A program made the translations under genes and the position numbers. A stretch of DNA of 64,000 nucleotides from Sphingobium xenophagum NBRC 107872 (lineage in GTDB: Bacteria; Pseudomonadota; Alphaproteobacteria; Sphingomonadales; Sphingomonadaceae), in the NCBI RefSeq assembly GCF_000367345.1, contig NZ_BARE01000001.1, positions 62,001 through 126,000 of the forward strand, read 5' to 3'. Below are positions 52,860 through 61,277 of the stretch, piece by piece (the stretch's first letter is position 1; each line of letters starts with the position of its first letter). Below the pieces are notes generated by a model. It had not been told where the DNA came from, ran no database searches, and was given only the letters and a program-made list of their open reading frames with translations.

Positions 52860-54227
52860 CTATCCCCTGCCCAGCATCTGGTCAACCAGCCCTGCAAGGG
52901 TGCGAAAGCCATTGACCGCAATTCCCTTCACCCCGTCCGCCGCCGCGGCGGGGATGAAAGCGCGATTGAACCCCAACTTGGCCGATTCGCGCAGCCGCAG
53001 CGGCGCATGGGCGACGGGCCGGATTTCACTCGACAGCGCGATTTCGCCGAATAGCACGACGTCGGCGGGAACCGGCTTTTCCGACAGGGCGGAGACCAGC
53101 GCCGCTGCCACCGCCAGGTCCGCCGCCGGGTCCGACAGGCGATAGCCACCCGCGACGTTCAGATAGACTTCGCAGGTCGAAAAGCTGAGGCCACAGCGCG
53201 ATTCCAGCACCGCCAGCACCATCGCCAGCCGCCCGCTGTCCCAGCCTACCACAGCCCGGCGCGGCGTCGCCCCGCTCGACAGGCGCACGACCAGCGCCTG
53301 TATCTCCACCAGCACTGGCCGGGTTCCTTCCAGCGCCGGGAACACGGTCGCGCCGGTCACGCTTTCATCACGATGGGTCAGGAACAAGGCGGACGGGTTG
53401 GCGACTTCCTCCAGCCCCTCAGCCACCATCGCGAACACGCCGATCTCGTCCGTGCCGCCAAAGCGGTTCTTGATCGCGCGCAGGATGCGGTACTGGTGGC
53501 TGCGCTCCCCCTCGAACGCCAGCACCGTATCGACCATATGTTCCAGCACGCGCGGCCCGGCGATGCTGCCATCCTTGGTCACATGCCCGACCAGCACGAG
53601 CGCACTGTTGCGCTGCTTGGCGAAGCGGATCAGTTCCTGAGACGATGCCCGCACCTGGCTGACCGTGCCGGGCGCACCCTCTATCAGGTCGCTATGCATC
53701 GTCTGGATCGAATCGATGATGAGCAAGGCGGGCGGCTCCCCCTCCCCCAGCGTCGTCAATATGTCGCGCACCGACGTGGCGCTCGCCAGCATCACCGGCG
53801 CGCCCCCCAGGCCCAGCCGCTGCGCGCGCAGCCGCACCTGATCGGTCGCTTCCTCGCCACTGATATAGACGACTGACAGCCCGCGCGCCGCCACCCGCGC
53901 CGCGGCCTGCAACAACAGGGTCGATTTGCCGATGCCCGGATCGCCGCCGATCAGCGTGGCCGATCCCGCCACGATTCCGCCGCCCAACGCCCGATCGAAC
54001 TCGGCAATGCCGGTGCTGGTGCGCGGCGGCAGCTCGACCTTGCTGTCCAGCCCGATCAGCGTGATCGCCCGTCCGCCAGCATGCAGGTCGTGCCGCGCCG
54101 AAAACGCGGTTTCCGGCGCTTCCTCGACGATGCTGTTCCACTCGCCGCAATCCTCGCACTGGCCCTGCCACCGCGGCGAGACTGTGCCGCATTGCTGACA
54201 GACGAATTTCCGCTTTGCCTTGGCCAT
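52860..54227 (-). CDS. radA: DNA repair protein RadA
   Basis: A 455-residue RecA-like protein that helps branch migration during recombination. The N-terminal zinc finger is CQQCGTVSPRWQGQCEDCGE. Walker A is GGDPGIGKSTLLLQ, and the RadA motif KNRFGGTDEIGVF is present. The C-terminal Lon-like domain has GGYRLSDPAADLAVA. The ATG at 54227 (MAKAKRKFVC) is the family start; a longer frame to 54326 runs through the divergent promoter. A GTTC-N7-GTTC box lies 24 bp upstream, suggesting SOS control. cvpA follows downstream. Confidence 0.96.
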   Translation of the reverse strand: MAKAKRKFVCQQCGTVSPRWQGQCEDCGEWNSIVEEAPETAFSARHDLHAGGRAITLIGLDSKVELPPRTSTGIAEFDRALGGGIVAGSATLIGGDPGIGKSTLLLQAAARVAARGLSVVYISGEEATDQVRLRAQRLGLGGAPVMLASATSVRDILTTLGEGEPPALLIIDSIQTMHSDLIEGAPGTVSQVRASSQELIRFAKQRNSALVLVGHVTKDGSIAGPRVLEHMVDTVLAFEGERSHQYRILRAIKNRFGGTDEIGVFAMVAEGLEEVANPSALFLTHRDESVTGATVFPALEGTRPVLVEIQALVVRLSSGATPRRAVVGWDSGRLAMVLAVLESRCGLSFSTCEVYLNVAGGYRLSDPAADLAVAAALVSALSEKPVPADVVLFGEIALSSEIRPVAHAPLRLRESAKLGFNRAFIPAAAADGVKGIAVNGFRTLAGLVDQMLGRG

Positions 54228-54251
54228 GGCGGAGATATGCCGACCATGCGC

Positions 54252-54266
54252 GAACATTGCAAGAAC
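54252..54266. promoter_or_regulatory. LexA-type box between radA and the EEP gene
   Basis: GAACATTGCAAGAAC on the + strand is GTTC-N7-GTTC in the radA direction, 24 bp before the radA ATG and 50 bp before the EEP ATG. It equals the uvrA box in form. Confidence 0.55.
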
Positions 54267-54316
54267 ATCCGGCGACGGACTGGAAACATCATCGCGGCTC
54301 AGGCATTGAAGCGGTA

Positions 54317-55012
54317 ATGAAGACAATCCGCGTTGCCAGCTACAATATCCGCAAGGCCATCGGCACTGACCGGCGGCGGATACCCGAACGGGTGCTGGAG
54401 GTGCTGGGCGAGGTGGACGCGGACATCATCGCGCTACAGGAAGCCGACCGGCGCTTTGGCGTGCGATCGGCGGCCATTCCACCACTGCTGATGGAGCGCC
54501 TGAGCGATTACAAGCCGGTGCCGCTCGACGTGCAGGTCGATTCGATGGGCTGGCACGGCAACGCCCTGCTGGTGCGCAAGGCTGCACAGATCGACCTGAG
54601 CGACGTGCTGCATCTGCCCTATCTGGAACCGCGCGGCGCGACCATGGCGGAAGTGACGCTGAACGGCCTGTCGCTGCGCGTGTTCGGCATGCATCTGGAT
54701 CTATCGGGTCTGTGGCGGCGGCGGCAGGCCGCGGCCGTCATCAATGCGGCGGCACAGGGCGCGCCCATGCCCACCGTGCTGATGGGCGATCTTAACGAAT
54801 GGAGCGCCAATCGCGGCTGCCTGGCCGACTTTGCGCATCATTATAGTTTCGCGCCGTGCGGACGCAGTTTCCATGCGCGCCGTCCGGTGGCGCGGCTCGA
54901 CCGGATCATGCATTGCAACCGGTTGACGCTGACCGACTGCGGCGTCCATGACAGCGCTTCGTCGCGCAAGGCGTCCGACCATTTACCGATCTGGGCCGAT
55001 TTCCGCGCCTGA
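54317..55012 (+). CDS. Endonuclease/exonuclease/phosphatase (EEP) family protein
   Basis: A 231-residue metal-dependent phosphoesterase starting MKTIRVASYNIRKAIGTDRR. Active-site segments are ASYNIRKAIG (Asn), ALQEADRRFG (Glu), GMHLDLSG (His), MGDLNEW (Asp, Asn) and the final SDHLPIWADF (Asp-His). The substrate may be DNA, phosphoinositide-like lipid or another phosphodiester. The patatin-like gene follows after 42 bp. The promoter region is shared with radA and holds a LexA-type box. Confidence 0.92.
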   Translation: MKTIRVASYNIRKAIGTDRRRIPERVLEVLGEVDADIIALQEADRRFGVRSAAIPPLLMERLSDYKPVPLDVQVDSMGWHGNALLVRKAAQIDLSDVLHLPYLEPRGATMAEVTLNGLSLRVFGMHLDLSGLWRRRQAAAVINAAAQGAPMPTVLMGDLNEWSANRGCLADFAHHYSFAPCGRSFHARRPVARLDRIMHCNRLTLTDCGVHDSASSRKASDHLPIWADFRA

Positions 55013-55054
55013 CAGCCCCTCGACAAGCCGTCTCCGCTCTGCGACGTTCACGCC

Positions 55055-57388
55055 ATGAAGGAGAGGGAACTCAGGCTTGGGCTGGTCTGCTATGGCGGCA
55101 TCAGCCTGGCCATTTACATGCATGGCATCACCAAGGAGGTATGGCGGTTGGCGCGCGCCAGCCGCGCCTATCATGACGGCGTGCAGCCGGAGACAGGCAG
55201 CGAGGCCGTCTATCACAAGCTGCTTGCCGATATGGAGGAGGCCAGCGGGGTGCGGCTGCGCGTGCTGCCGGACATTATCGCCGGGGCCAGCGCCGGCGGG
55301 ATCAATGGCATCTTTCTGGCGCAGGCGATCGAGACCGGCCAGTCGCTGGAGCCGCTGACCAACCTGTGGCTCGACAATGCCGATGTCGACAGCCTGCTCG
55401 ATCCCGACGCCCGCCCGACCCGCGCGCTCACCAAATTCTGGGCGACGCCGCTGGTCTGGATGGCGGCGCGGCGGCCCGGCGATGCGGTGGAGCGCACGGT
55501 CGCGCCGGACACGCGCGAGGAAGTGCGGATGAAATTGTCCCGCTTCATCCGCTCCCGCTGGTTCGAACCGCCCTTTGGCGGGGAGATTTTCACGACGCTG
55601 ATCCTCGACGCCTTCGACGCGATGGCGGCCAGCGAGCGCGGGCCGGTGCTGTTGCCCGATGGCCATCCGCTCGACCTGTTCGTCACCGTCACCGATTTTG
55701 AAGGGCATCCGCAAAGCCTGACCCTCAACAGCCCGCCCCAGGTGATCGAGACCGAACATCGCCTGTCGATCGGCTTCCGGGCGCGGGGCCGGGGAGCGCG
55801 AGAATTTGCCGATACCGCCGAACTGGTGTTCGCGGCGCGCGCCACCGCCAGCTTTCCGGGCGCCTTCCCCCCCTTCACCGTGCGCGAACTGGACCGGGTG
55901 CTCAAGCGCCGCCATCGTAATTGGCCGACGCGCGACGCCTTCCTGGCCCGCGCGCTGCCGCGCCACTGGGCGCGCGGCACGGCCGAGGATGCGGTGCTGA
56001 TCGACGGGTCGGTGCTGGCCAATGCGCCGTTCGCGCAGGCCATCGGCGCGCTGCGCAACCGGCCATCGCGGCGGGAGGTCGACCGGCGCTTCGTCTATAT
56101 CGATCCAAAGCCCGGCCATCGCACCATCCAGCTCAACCGCCATGGCGATCAGGTCGCGGTGCCCACGGGCGAGGATGCGCCGCTGCCCGGCTTCTTCCGC
56201 ACCATCTTCGGCGCGCTGAGCGACATTCCGCGCGAACAGCCGATTCGCGACAATCTTGAGGCGATCGACCGCCATTCCTCGCGCATTCGCCGGATGCGCC
56301 GCATATTGAACGCGCTGCGCCCCGGTATCGAGGCGGAGGTGGAAGGGGCGATCGGCGGGATGCTGTTCCTCGACCGGCCAACCCCGTCGCGCCTGTCGGC
56401 CTGGCGCGCCAAGGCGCAGCAGCGGGCGGCCAGTTCCGCCGGTTTCGCCTTTCCCGCCTATGGCCACCTCAAATTGTCAGGCATCGTCGAATCGCTCGCG
56501 ACCTTGCTGTTCCGCCTGTCGGGGGAGGACAGCCGGATGCTGCGCGAAACCTATCGCGCGGCGATATGGGCGCAGGTGCGCAAGGATGGCGCGGATCAAC
56601 TGGACGGGAGCGGCGGGTCGGCTTCCGGGCCGGTCACCTTCTTCCGCACCCATGATCTGGCGTTCCGCATTCGCCGCCTGCGCTTTCTGGCGCGACATCT
56701 GGCCGACACGCTGGAAAGCGAGGGCGCGGCGGAGGATGAAGCGGTACTGGCAATGCATGACGCGATCTACCGCGCGCTGGCGCTCTATGCCGAATGCGAG
56801 GAGAGCGATTTTCACGGGGCCGCCGTGCTGGCCGCCGCGCGCGACGTGCCGGGCGATGCCGCCGCCGCACTGGAAGCGGTCGCGCAGGAACGCGGCCTTC
56901 GGACGCGGGACGAGGGCGCGGACATGATCCTGGCCGAAGCCTTCGCCGCCCTGCCCAAGGCCGGTCGCAGGTCCATGCTGCTCGCCTATCTGGGCTTCCC
57001 CTTCTACGACATAGCCACCCTACCGTTGCTTCAGGGTGACACTATGGACGAATATGATCCGGTGAAGGTCGACCGGATTTCGCCCGAAGATTGCTCCGCG
57101 ATCCGGCCCGGCGGCGCTGCCGCCACACTTAAAGGCATTGAATTCAATAATTTCGGCGCTTTCTTCAGCCGGGTCTATCGAGAAAATGACTATCTGTGGG
57201 GCCGCCTTCATGGGGTCGAGCGGCTGCTGGACATCGTGATTTCAGCCATGCCCACCGCAAGCCGCCTTTCCCCCGACGCGCTGCGCGACTATAGGCGGGC
57301 GGCTTTTCTGGCGATCCTGGACGAAGAAGAGTCGCGGCTACCGCATGCCGCGGACCTGATCGCCAGCTTGCGGGAGGAAATCGGGTGA
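55055..57388 (+). CDS. Patatin-like phospholipase-related protein (large form)
   Basis: A 777-residue protein. The patatin domain has the oxyanion segment VCYGGISLAIYMHG (11-24), the nucleophile Ser79 in GASAGG (77-82), and the Asp317 of the DGS dyad in IDGSVLANAPF. The remaining ~400 residues form a helical extension typical of the DUF3376-containing patatin-like group, which is common in alphaproteobacteria. There is no signal peptide. Activity is probably lipid acyl hydrolysis. The lipoprotein gene downstream starts inside the last codons (GTGA overlap), so the two are coupled. Confidence 0.9.
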   Translation: MKERELRLGLVCYGGISLAIYMHGITKEVWRLARASRAYHDGVQPETGSEAVYHKLLADMEEASGVRLRVLPDIIAGASAGGINGIFLAQAIETGQSLEPLTNLWLDNADVDSLLDPDARPTRALTKFWATPLVWMAARRPGDAVERTVAPDTREEVRMKLSRFIRSRWFEPPFGGEIFTTLILDAFDAMAASERGPVLLPDGHPLDLFVTVTDFEGHPQSLTLNSPPQVIETEHRLSIGFRARGRGAREFADTAELVFAARATASFPGAFPPFTVRELDRVLKRRHRNWPTRDAFLARALPRHWARGTAEDAVLIDGSVLANAPFAQAIGALRNRPSRREVDRRFVYIDPKPGHRTIQLNRHGDQVAVPTGEDAPLPGFFRTIFGALSDIPREQPIRDNLEAIDRHSSRIRRMRRILNALRPGIEAEVEGAIGGMLFLDRPTPSRLSAWRAKAQQRAASSAGFAFPAYGHLKLSGIVESLATLLFRLSGEDSRMLRETYRAAIWAQVRKDGADQLDGSGGSASGPVTFFRTHDLAFRIRRLRFLARHLADTLESEGAAEDEAVLAMHDAIYRALALYAECEESDFHGAAVLAAARDVPGDAAAALEAVAQERGLRTRDEGADMILAEAFAALPKAGRRSMLLAYLGFPFYDIATLPLLQGDTMDEYDPVKVDRISPEDCSAIRPGGAAATLKGIEFNNFGAFFSRVYRENDYLWGRLHGVERLLDIVISAMPTASRLSPDALRDYRRAAFLAILDEEESRLPHAADLIASLREEIG

Positions 57389-57885
57389 GCAGGCGTTTGA
57401 GGCTGGTTCCGATAGGCATGACGCTGGCGCTCGTCGCCGGCTGCGGAGATTCGTCACCGCAGGTTGCGCAGGCCGATCCCAGCCCCAGCCCGCCGGTCGT
57501 TCCCGCGCCTGCCGCGCCACCCCCGCCCAAAGCGGTCGTCAGCCCACCACCTGCGCCCAAAGCCGGGCCGGTCGTTACCGTTCGCGCCCAGCCCGCGCCA
57601 TGGCATTCGCTCGACCTGCCGCCGTCGGACGTCGCTGCCAGCGCGGCCCCCTTCCCGCGCGAAGTGACCCAGTTCATGGTGGAGCGCGACAGTTGCGACC
57701 ATTTCCGGGGCGAAGAAGCCTATGATGCGGAACGGCGCGCCTATATCGAGGAAAATGTCGCGGAACTGTGCCACGGGTCCGACGCGATGCTGGCGACGCT
57801 CCGCCGCCGCTACGCCGCCGATCCGTCCGTCACCGCCGCACTGCATGGCTATGAGGACCGGATCGAAGGGCGCGACGAAGAATAG
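57385..57885 (+). CDS. Proline-rich putative lipoprotein
   Basis: A 166-residue protein starting with GTG that overlaps the patatin-like gene by 4 nt. A lipoprotein signal ends in LVAGC with Cys20. A Pro/Ala-rich linker follows (about 30-75), then a small domain with SCDHFRGEEAYDAERRAYIEE and a second Cys in AELCHGSD, which may form a disulfide. I recognise no named family. The overlap implies joint expression with the patatin-like protein, possibly as an envelope partner (inference). Confidence 0.8.
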   Translation: MSRRLRLVPIGMTLALVAGCGDSSPQVAQADPSPSPPVVPAPAAPPPPKAVVSPPPAPKAGPVVTVRAQPAPWHSLDLPPSDVAASAAPFPREVTQFMVERDSCDHFRGEEAYDAERRAYIEENVAELCHGSDAMLATLRRRYAADPSVTAALHGYEDRIEGRDEE

Positions 57886-57909
57886 GCGCTCCCCCCCACC
57901 CGTTCGGTA

Positions 57910-58197
57910 TTACAACAACCCGTCGACCTGGTGCGCCAGGTCAATGTCCCGCTGCGACAGGCCGCCTGCGTCATGCGTGGTCAAAACCATGTCCACCCGG
58001 TTATAGACATTGCTCCATTCGGGATGATGATCCGCCTTCTCGGCCAGGATCGCCACCTGCGTCATGAAACCGAAGGCGGCGACGAAATCCGGAAAGGTGA
58101 AACGGCGCGAAATGCCGTCCGGCTCCGCGACCGCGGACCATTCGGGCAGGTCGGCCAGCGCCAGCGCGCGCGCCTCATCGCTCAGCTTCTCGATCAT
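57910..58197 (-). CDS. phhB: Pterin-4a-carbinolamine dehydratase
   Basis: A 95-residue enzyme that dehydrates 4a-hydroxytetrahydropterin to recycle the cofactor of aromatic amino-acid hydroxylases. The active site is [12 protein letters not shown], with His57, His58 and Trp61, and His75 in TTHDAGGLS. It is complete and normal in length. No phenylalanine hydroxylase is in the window. Together with folE and the FolM/PTR1-like SDR at 3.3-4.8 kb it supports use of a reduced monapterin or biopterin cofactor. It lies head to head with the metallopeptidase gene, 40 bp apart. Confidence 0.95.
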   Translation of the reverse strand: MIEKLSDEARALALADLPEWSAVAEPDGISRRFTFPDFVAAFGFMTQVAILAEKADHHPEWSNVYNRVDMVLTTHDAGGLSQRDIDLAHQVDGLL

Positions 58198-58237
58198 GTC
58201 CCTATCCTCTGAAAATAGTTTCGCCTATGTGGCAGCC

Positions 58238-58645
58238 ATGTCGCACGAAGGTCAACCGCACCGCTTCGCTCCCACTGCGCAGGATATTGAGGCGCTGGCG
58301 CTTGAAGCGCTCGCGCGCCTGCCCGCCCCCTTTACCGACCATCTGCACAATGTCGTCCTGTTCGTCGAGGAATTTGCCGATGCGCAGACGCTCAAGGACA
58401 TGGACATTGACGATCCGTTCGGCCTGACCGGCCTCTATACCGGCCGCCCCGTCGGGCAGGAGGCGCAGACCGGGGATGCGCCGCCCACCGTCCACCTGTT
58501 CCGCCGACCCCTGCTGGACGAATGGATCGAAACCGGGGTGCCGCTGGACGCGCTGATCACCCATGTCGTCGTTCATGAAATCGGCCATCATTTCGGCCTG
58601 TCGGACATCGACATGCATGTGCTGGAGGATATGGTCGCGCCATGA
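58238..58645 (+). CDS. Minimal zincin-like metallopeptidase family protein
   Basis: A 135-residue protein of the DUF1025/minimal gluzincin type. The metal site is HEIGHHFGLSD with His113, Glu114 and His117. It starts MSHEGQPHRFAPTAQDIEAL and has GLYTGRPV in the middle. Such proteins are small cytoplasmic zinc proteins of unknown substrate. The stop overlaps the ccmA start by 4 nt (ATGA), so it is translationally linked to heme export genes. The long in-frame leader is antisense to phhB and rejected. Confidence 0.88.
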   Translation: MSHEGQPHRFAPTAQDIEALALEALARLPAPFTDHLHNVVLFVEEFADAQTLKDMDIDDPFGLTGLYTGRPVGQEAQTGDAPPTVHLFRRPLLDEWIETGVPLDALITHVVVHEIGHHFGLSDIDMHVLEDMVAP

Positions 58646-59253
58646 GCCGTGCGGCGCTGGCCCTGTCGGACGTCGCCTGCCTGCGCGGCGGACGGATATT
58701 GTTTCGCGGCGTCAACCTGACGCTCGATGCAGGCGCCAGCGCGTTGCTGACCGGCCCCAATGGCGTCGGCAAATCCAGCCTGTTGCGGCTATGCGCCGGG
58801 CTTCTCCCCGCCTTTTCCGGTACGATGGAACGCCACGGCGCGGTCGCGCTGGCCGATGAGCGGCTGACGCTCGACAGTGAATTGTCGCTGGCGCGCGCAC
58901 TCCATTTCTGGGCGCGGCTGGACCGCAGCGCAGAGAATGCCGTCGCCGCGGCGCTCGAGGCGATGGCGCTTACGCGGCTTTCCGACGTGCCGGTTCGGAT
59001 GTTGTCGACCGGGCAGCGCAAGCGGGCGATGCTGGCGCGGGTCATCGCCAGCGGCGCGCCGATCTGGCTGCTGGACGAGCCGGGCAATGGTCTGGACAGC
59101 GCCTCGCTGGACCTGCTGGGATCGGCCGTGTCCGCGCATCTGGCGGGCGGCGGCATCGTCGTTACAGCGTCGCACCAGCCGCTGCCGCTAGGCGCGCCGG
59201 TCGTGCTGTCGCTGGCCGACCATCTGCCCGATCCGGCGGAGTGGGACGCATGA
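58642..59253 (+). CDS. ccmA: Cytochrome c biogenesis heme exporter ATPase
   Basis: A 203-residue ABC ATPase. Walker A is GPNGVGKSSLLRL, the signature LSTGQRKRAMLARV, and Walker B IWLLDEPGNGLD. With CcmB it drives release of heme from CcmE in System I cytochrome c maturation. It overlaps the metallopeptidase gene at its start and ccmB at its end. ccmC, often next, is absent; a DMT transporter gene follows ccmB instead. Confidence 0.92.
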   Translation: MSRAALALSDVACLRGGRILFRGVNLTLDAGASALLTGPNGVGKSSLLRLCAGLLPAFSGTMERHGAVALADERLTLDSELSLARALHFWARLDRSAENAVAAALEAMALTRLSDVPVRMLSTGQRKRAMLARVIASGAPIWLLDEPGNGLDSASLDLLGSAVSAHLAGGGIVVTASHQPLPLGAPVVLSLADHLPDPAEWDA

Positions 59254-59897
59254 GGATGCTCTGGTTGCTCGCCTCGCGCGATCTGGGCACCGCCTGGCGC
59301 TCGTCCGGCCTGTGGCTGCCGGTTGCCTTCCTGCTGCTGGTTGCCAGCCTCTATCCCTTTGCGGTCGGCCCGGACCTTGGCCTGCTGCGCCGCACCGGGG
59401 GCGGGATGGTGTGGATCGCCGCGCTGCTGGCCAGCCTGCTGCCGGTCGACCGGCTGATCGCGCCGGATCGCGACGCGGGGGTGCTGGATCAGATGGCGCT
59501 GCGCGGCATTGGCGACGAAATGGTCGTGCTGGCCCGGCTGATCGCTCACTGGCTGGGCTTTGGCCCGCCGCTGATGATCGCCACTCTGCCCGCCGCCGCC
59601 TTGCTGAAACTGGATGGCGGGACGATCTGGATGCTGGAGGCTGGCCTGCTGATCGGCACGCCTGCGCTGGCCGCGCTCGGCCTGCTGGTCGCGACGCTGA
59701 CGGCGGGCCTGCGATCCAGCGGTGCGCTGGCGGGATTGCTCGCTCTGCCGCTGGCGGTGCCGCTGCTGATCTTTGGCGCCGGCACGCTGGGCGATGGCAG
59801 TGGCGCAGCACTCAAATTCCTCGCCGCCGCCTCGCTGCTGCTGGTCGCGATCACGCCATTTGCCGGTGGCGCAGCGATACGGGCGGGGCGGGAATAG
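59250..59897 (+). CDS. ccmB: Heme exporter membrane protein CcmB
   Basis: A 215-residue inner-membrane protein with six helices, starting MRMLWLLASRDLGTAWRSSG. It contains GGGMVWIAALLASLLPVDRL, then DAGVLDQMALRG and GTPALAALGLLVATLTAGLR as in CcmB. It pairs with CcmA, whose stop it overlaps by 4 nt. No ccmC, ccmE or ccmF follows, so the rest of the system must be elsewhere. Confidence 0.92.
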   Translation: MRMLWLLASRDLGTAWRSSGLWLPVAFLLLVASLYPFAVGPDLGLLRRTGGGMVWIAALLASLLPVDRLIAPDRDAGVLDQMALRGIGDEMVVLARLIAHWLGFGPPLMIATLPAAALLKLDGGTIWMLEAGLLIGTPALAALGLLVATLTAGLRSSGALAGLLALPLAVPLLIFGAGTLGDGSGAALKFLAAASLLLVAITPFAGGAAIRAGRE

Positions 59898-60001
59898 TGC
59901 GGCATCCGCTGATGGCGAGGCTGTAGAAGGCGAACAAGCCCGACACGGCCCTGTTCCTTCCGCCTCTCGACATCGCTCTTCGCCTGCGCCACAGCCGCCC
60001 C

Positions 60002-60895
60002 ATGCTTGCCCTTGCTGCCTCGATCCTGTTCGTCCTGATCTGGTCCACCGGATTCATCGTCGCCCGCGCGACGGTGGCGCATGGCGCGCCCGAACTGGTG
60101 CTGGCGATCCGCCTGACGCTGGTTGCGATTCTGTTGTGCGGCGCGGCCCTGTTCGCGCGGCAGGACTTTCCGCGCGGGCGCAGGCTGGCCCTCCACCTGC
60201 TTGCCGGCGCCATGTTGCACGGCGTCTATCTTACGGTCGGCTGGTGGGCGATCAGCCGTGGCATGCCCGCCGGGATCATGTCGCTGCTGGGGGCGCTTCA
60301 GCCGCTGATGGTCGCGGTCGCCAGCGTCGTCCTGCTGGGCGACCGGCTACCGCGCCGCACCTGGGTGGGGCTTGCGATCGCGATCCTGGGCGTCACCTGC
60401 GTCCTGCTGCCCGCCATCATGCGCAGCGGCACCGGCTCCATCTCCATCGGGTTGGCGATTGCGGGCCTTGTCGCGGTCATCGCCATGACCGGCGGCACGT
60501 TGATCCAGCGCGGCGGACTGGCGGGTGATCCGATTTTGGTGTCGGGCGGGGTGCAGAATATCGGCGGCGCACTGGTCGCGATCACCGCCACGCTGATCGT
60601 GGGCGAATGGCGTTGGGACAATGATCCCATGCTCTGGGCCGCGCTCGGCTGGTCGGTGCTGGTCCTGTCGGCGGCTGGTCTCAGCCTGCTCGTCTGGCTG
60701 GTCCGCCATCAGGGGCCGACCGCCATGTCGATGCTGTTGCTGCTCGTCCCGCCGCTTGCCGCGATCGAGGCTTGGCTGCTCTTTGGCGAACGGCTTGGCC
60801 CGATCCAGCTTGTCGGTTTTGCGCTGGCGCTGGGCGGAGTGCTGCTCGGTCGATCGGCGCCCGCCAGACAAACAGACCTTACCGAACCGGCCTGA
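60002..60895 (+). CDS. EamA/DMT superfamily transporter
   Basis: A 297-residue membrane protein with about ten helices and two EamA repeats. It starts MLALAASILFVLIWSTGFIV and holds GIMSLLGALQPLMVAVASV at the end of repeat 1. The substrate is unknown. It is a distant paralogue of the DMT protein at 27069. It ends one base before the convergent chorismate mutase gene. The 100-bp gap from ccmB makes co-transcription possible but not certain. Confidence 0.9.
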   Translation: MLALAASILFVLIWSTGFIVARATVAHGAPELVLAIRLTLVAILLCGAALFARQDFPRGRRLALHLLAGAMLHGVYLTVGWWAISRGMPAGIMSLLGALQPLMVAVASVVLLGDRLPRRTWVGLAIAILGVTCVLLPAIMRSGTGSISIGLAIAGLVAVIAMTGGTLIQRGGLAGDPILVSGGVQNIGGALVAITATLIVGEWRWDNDPMLWAALGWSVLVLSAAGLSLLVWLVRHQGPTAMSMLLLLVPPLAAIEAWLLFGERLGPIQLVGFALALGGVLLGRSAPARQTDLTEPA

Positions 60896-61180
60896 TCAGC
60901 CTTCGCGCAGCCTTTCATGGTGGCGGATCACTTCGTCGATGATGAAGCGCAAGAATTTTTCTGTGAAGTCAGGGTCCAGCTTCGCGTCCAGCGCGAGCTG
61001 CCGCAAGCGGGCGACCTGCCGTTCCTCCCGCCCCGGATCGGCCGGGGGCAGCGCATGGCTCGCCTTATATTCGCCCACCGCCTGCGTCACCTTGAACCGC
61101 TCGGCCAGCATGAACACCAGCGCGGCGTCGATATTGTCGATGCTTTCGCGGTAGCGCTGCAATGTGTCGGTCACGTTCAT
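60896..61180 (-). CDS. Chorismate mutase (AroQ type)
   Basis: A 94-residue all-helical mutase converting chorismate to prephenate. Helix 1 has RYRESIDNIDAALVFMLAER with the Arg and Lys (FKVTQAVGEYKA) of the AroQ site. PPADPGREERQVARL and KFLRFIIDEVIRHHE complete the fold. GGAGG touches the ATG at 61180 directly, so a GTG two codons later (61174), 6 nt from GGAGG, may be the true start. It diverges from the polyprenyl synthase gene and is convergent with the DMT gene. Confidence 0.9.
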   Translation of the reverse strand: MNVTDTLQRYRESIDNIDAALVFMLAERFKVTQAVGEYKASHALPPADPGREERQVARLRQLALDAKLDPDFTEKFLRFIIDEVIRHHERLREG

Positions 61181-61277
61181 CCTCCGGTCAATCGGCGCGC
61201 TTTTTGCGCCATCTGGCCTCACAGGCAAGCTATTCCCGCTTGCCATCTGCATTTTGCCCGGCCAAGGGACGCACATC

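Noticed and set aside
54983-56467. 494-codon open frame on the minus strand
   Set aside because: Antisense to the patatin-like gene, which has catalytic motifs; no domain in the antisense product.
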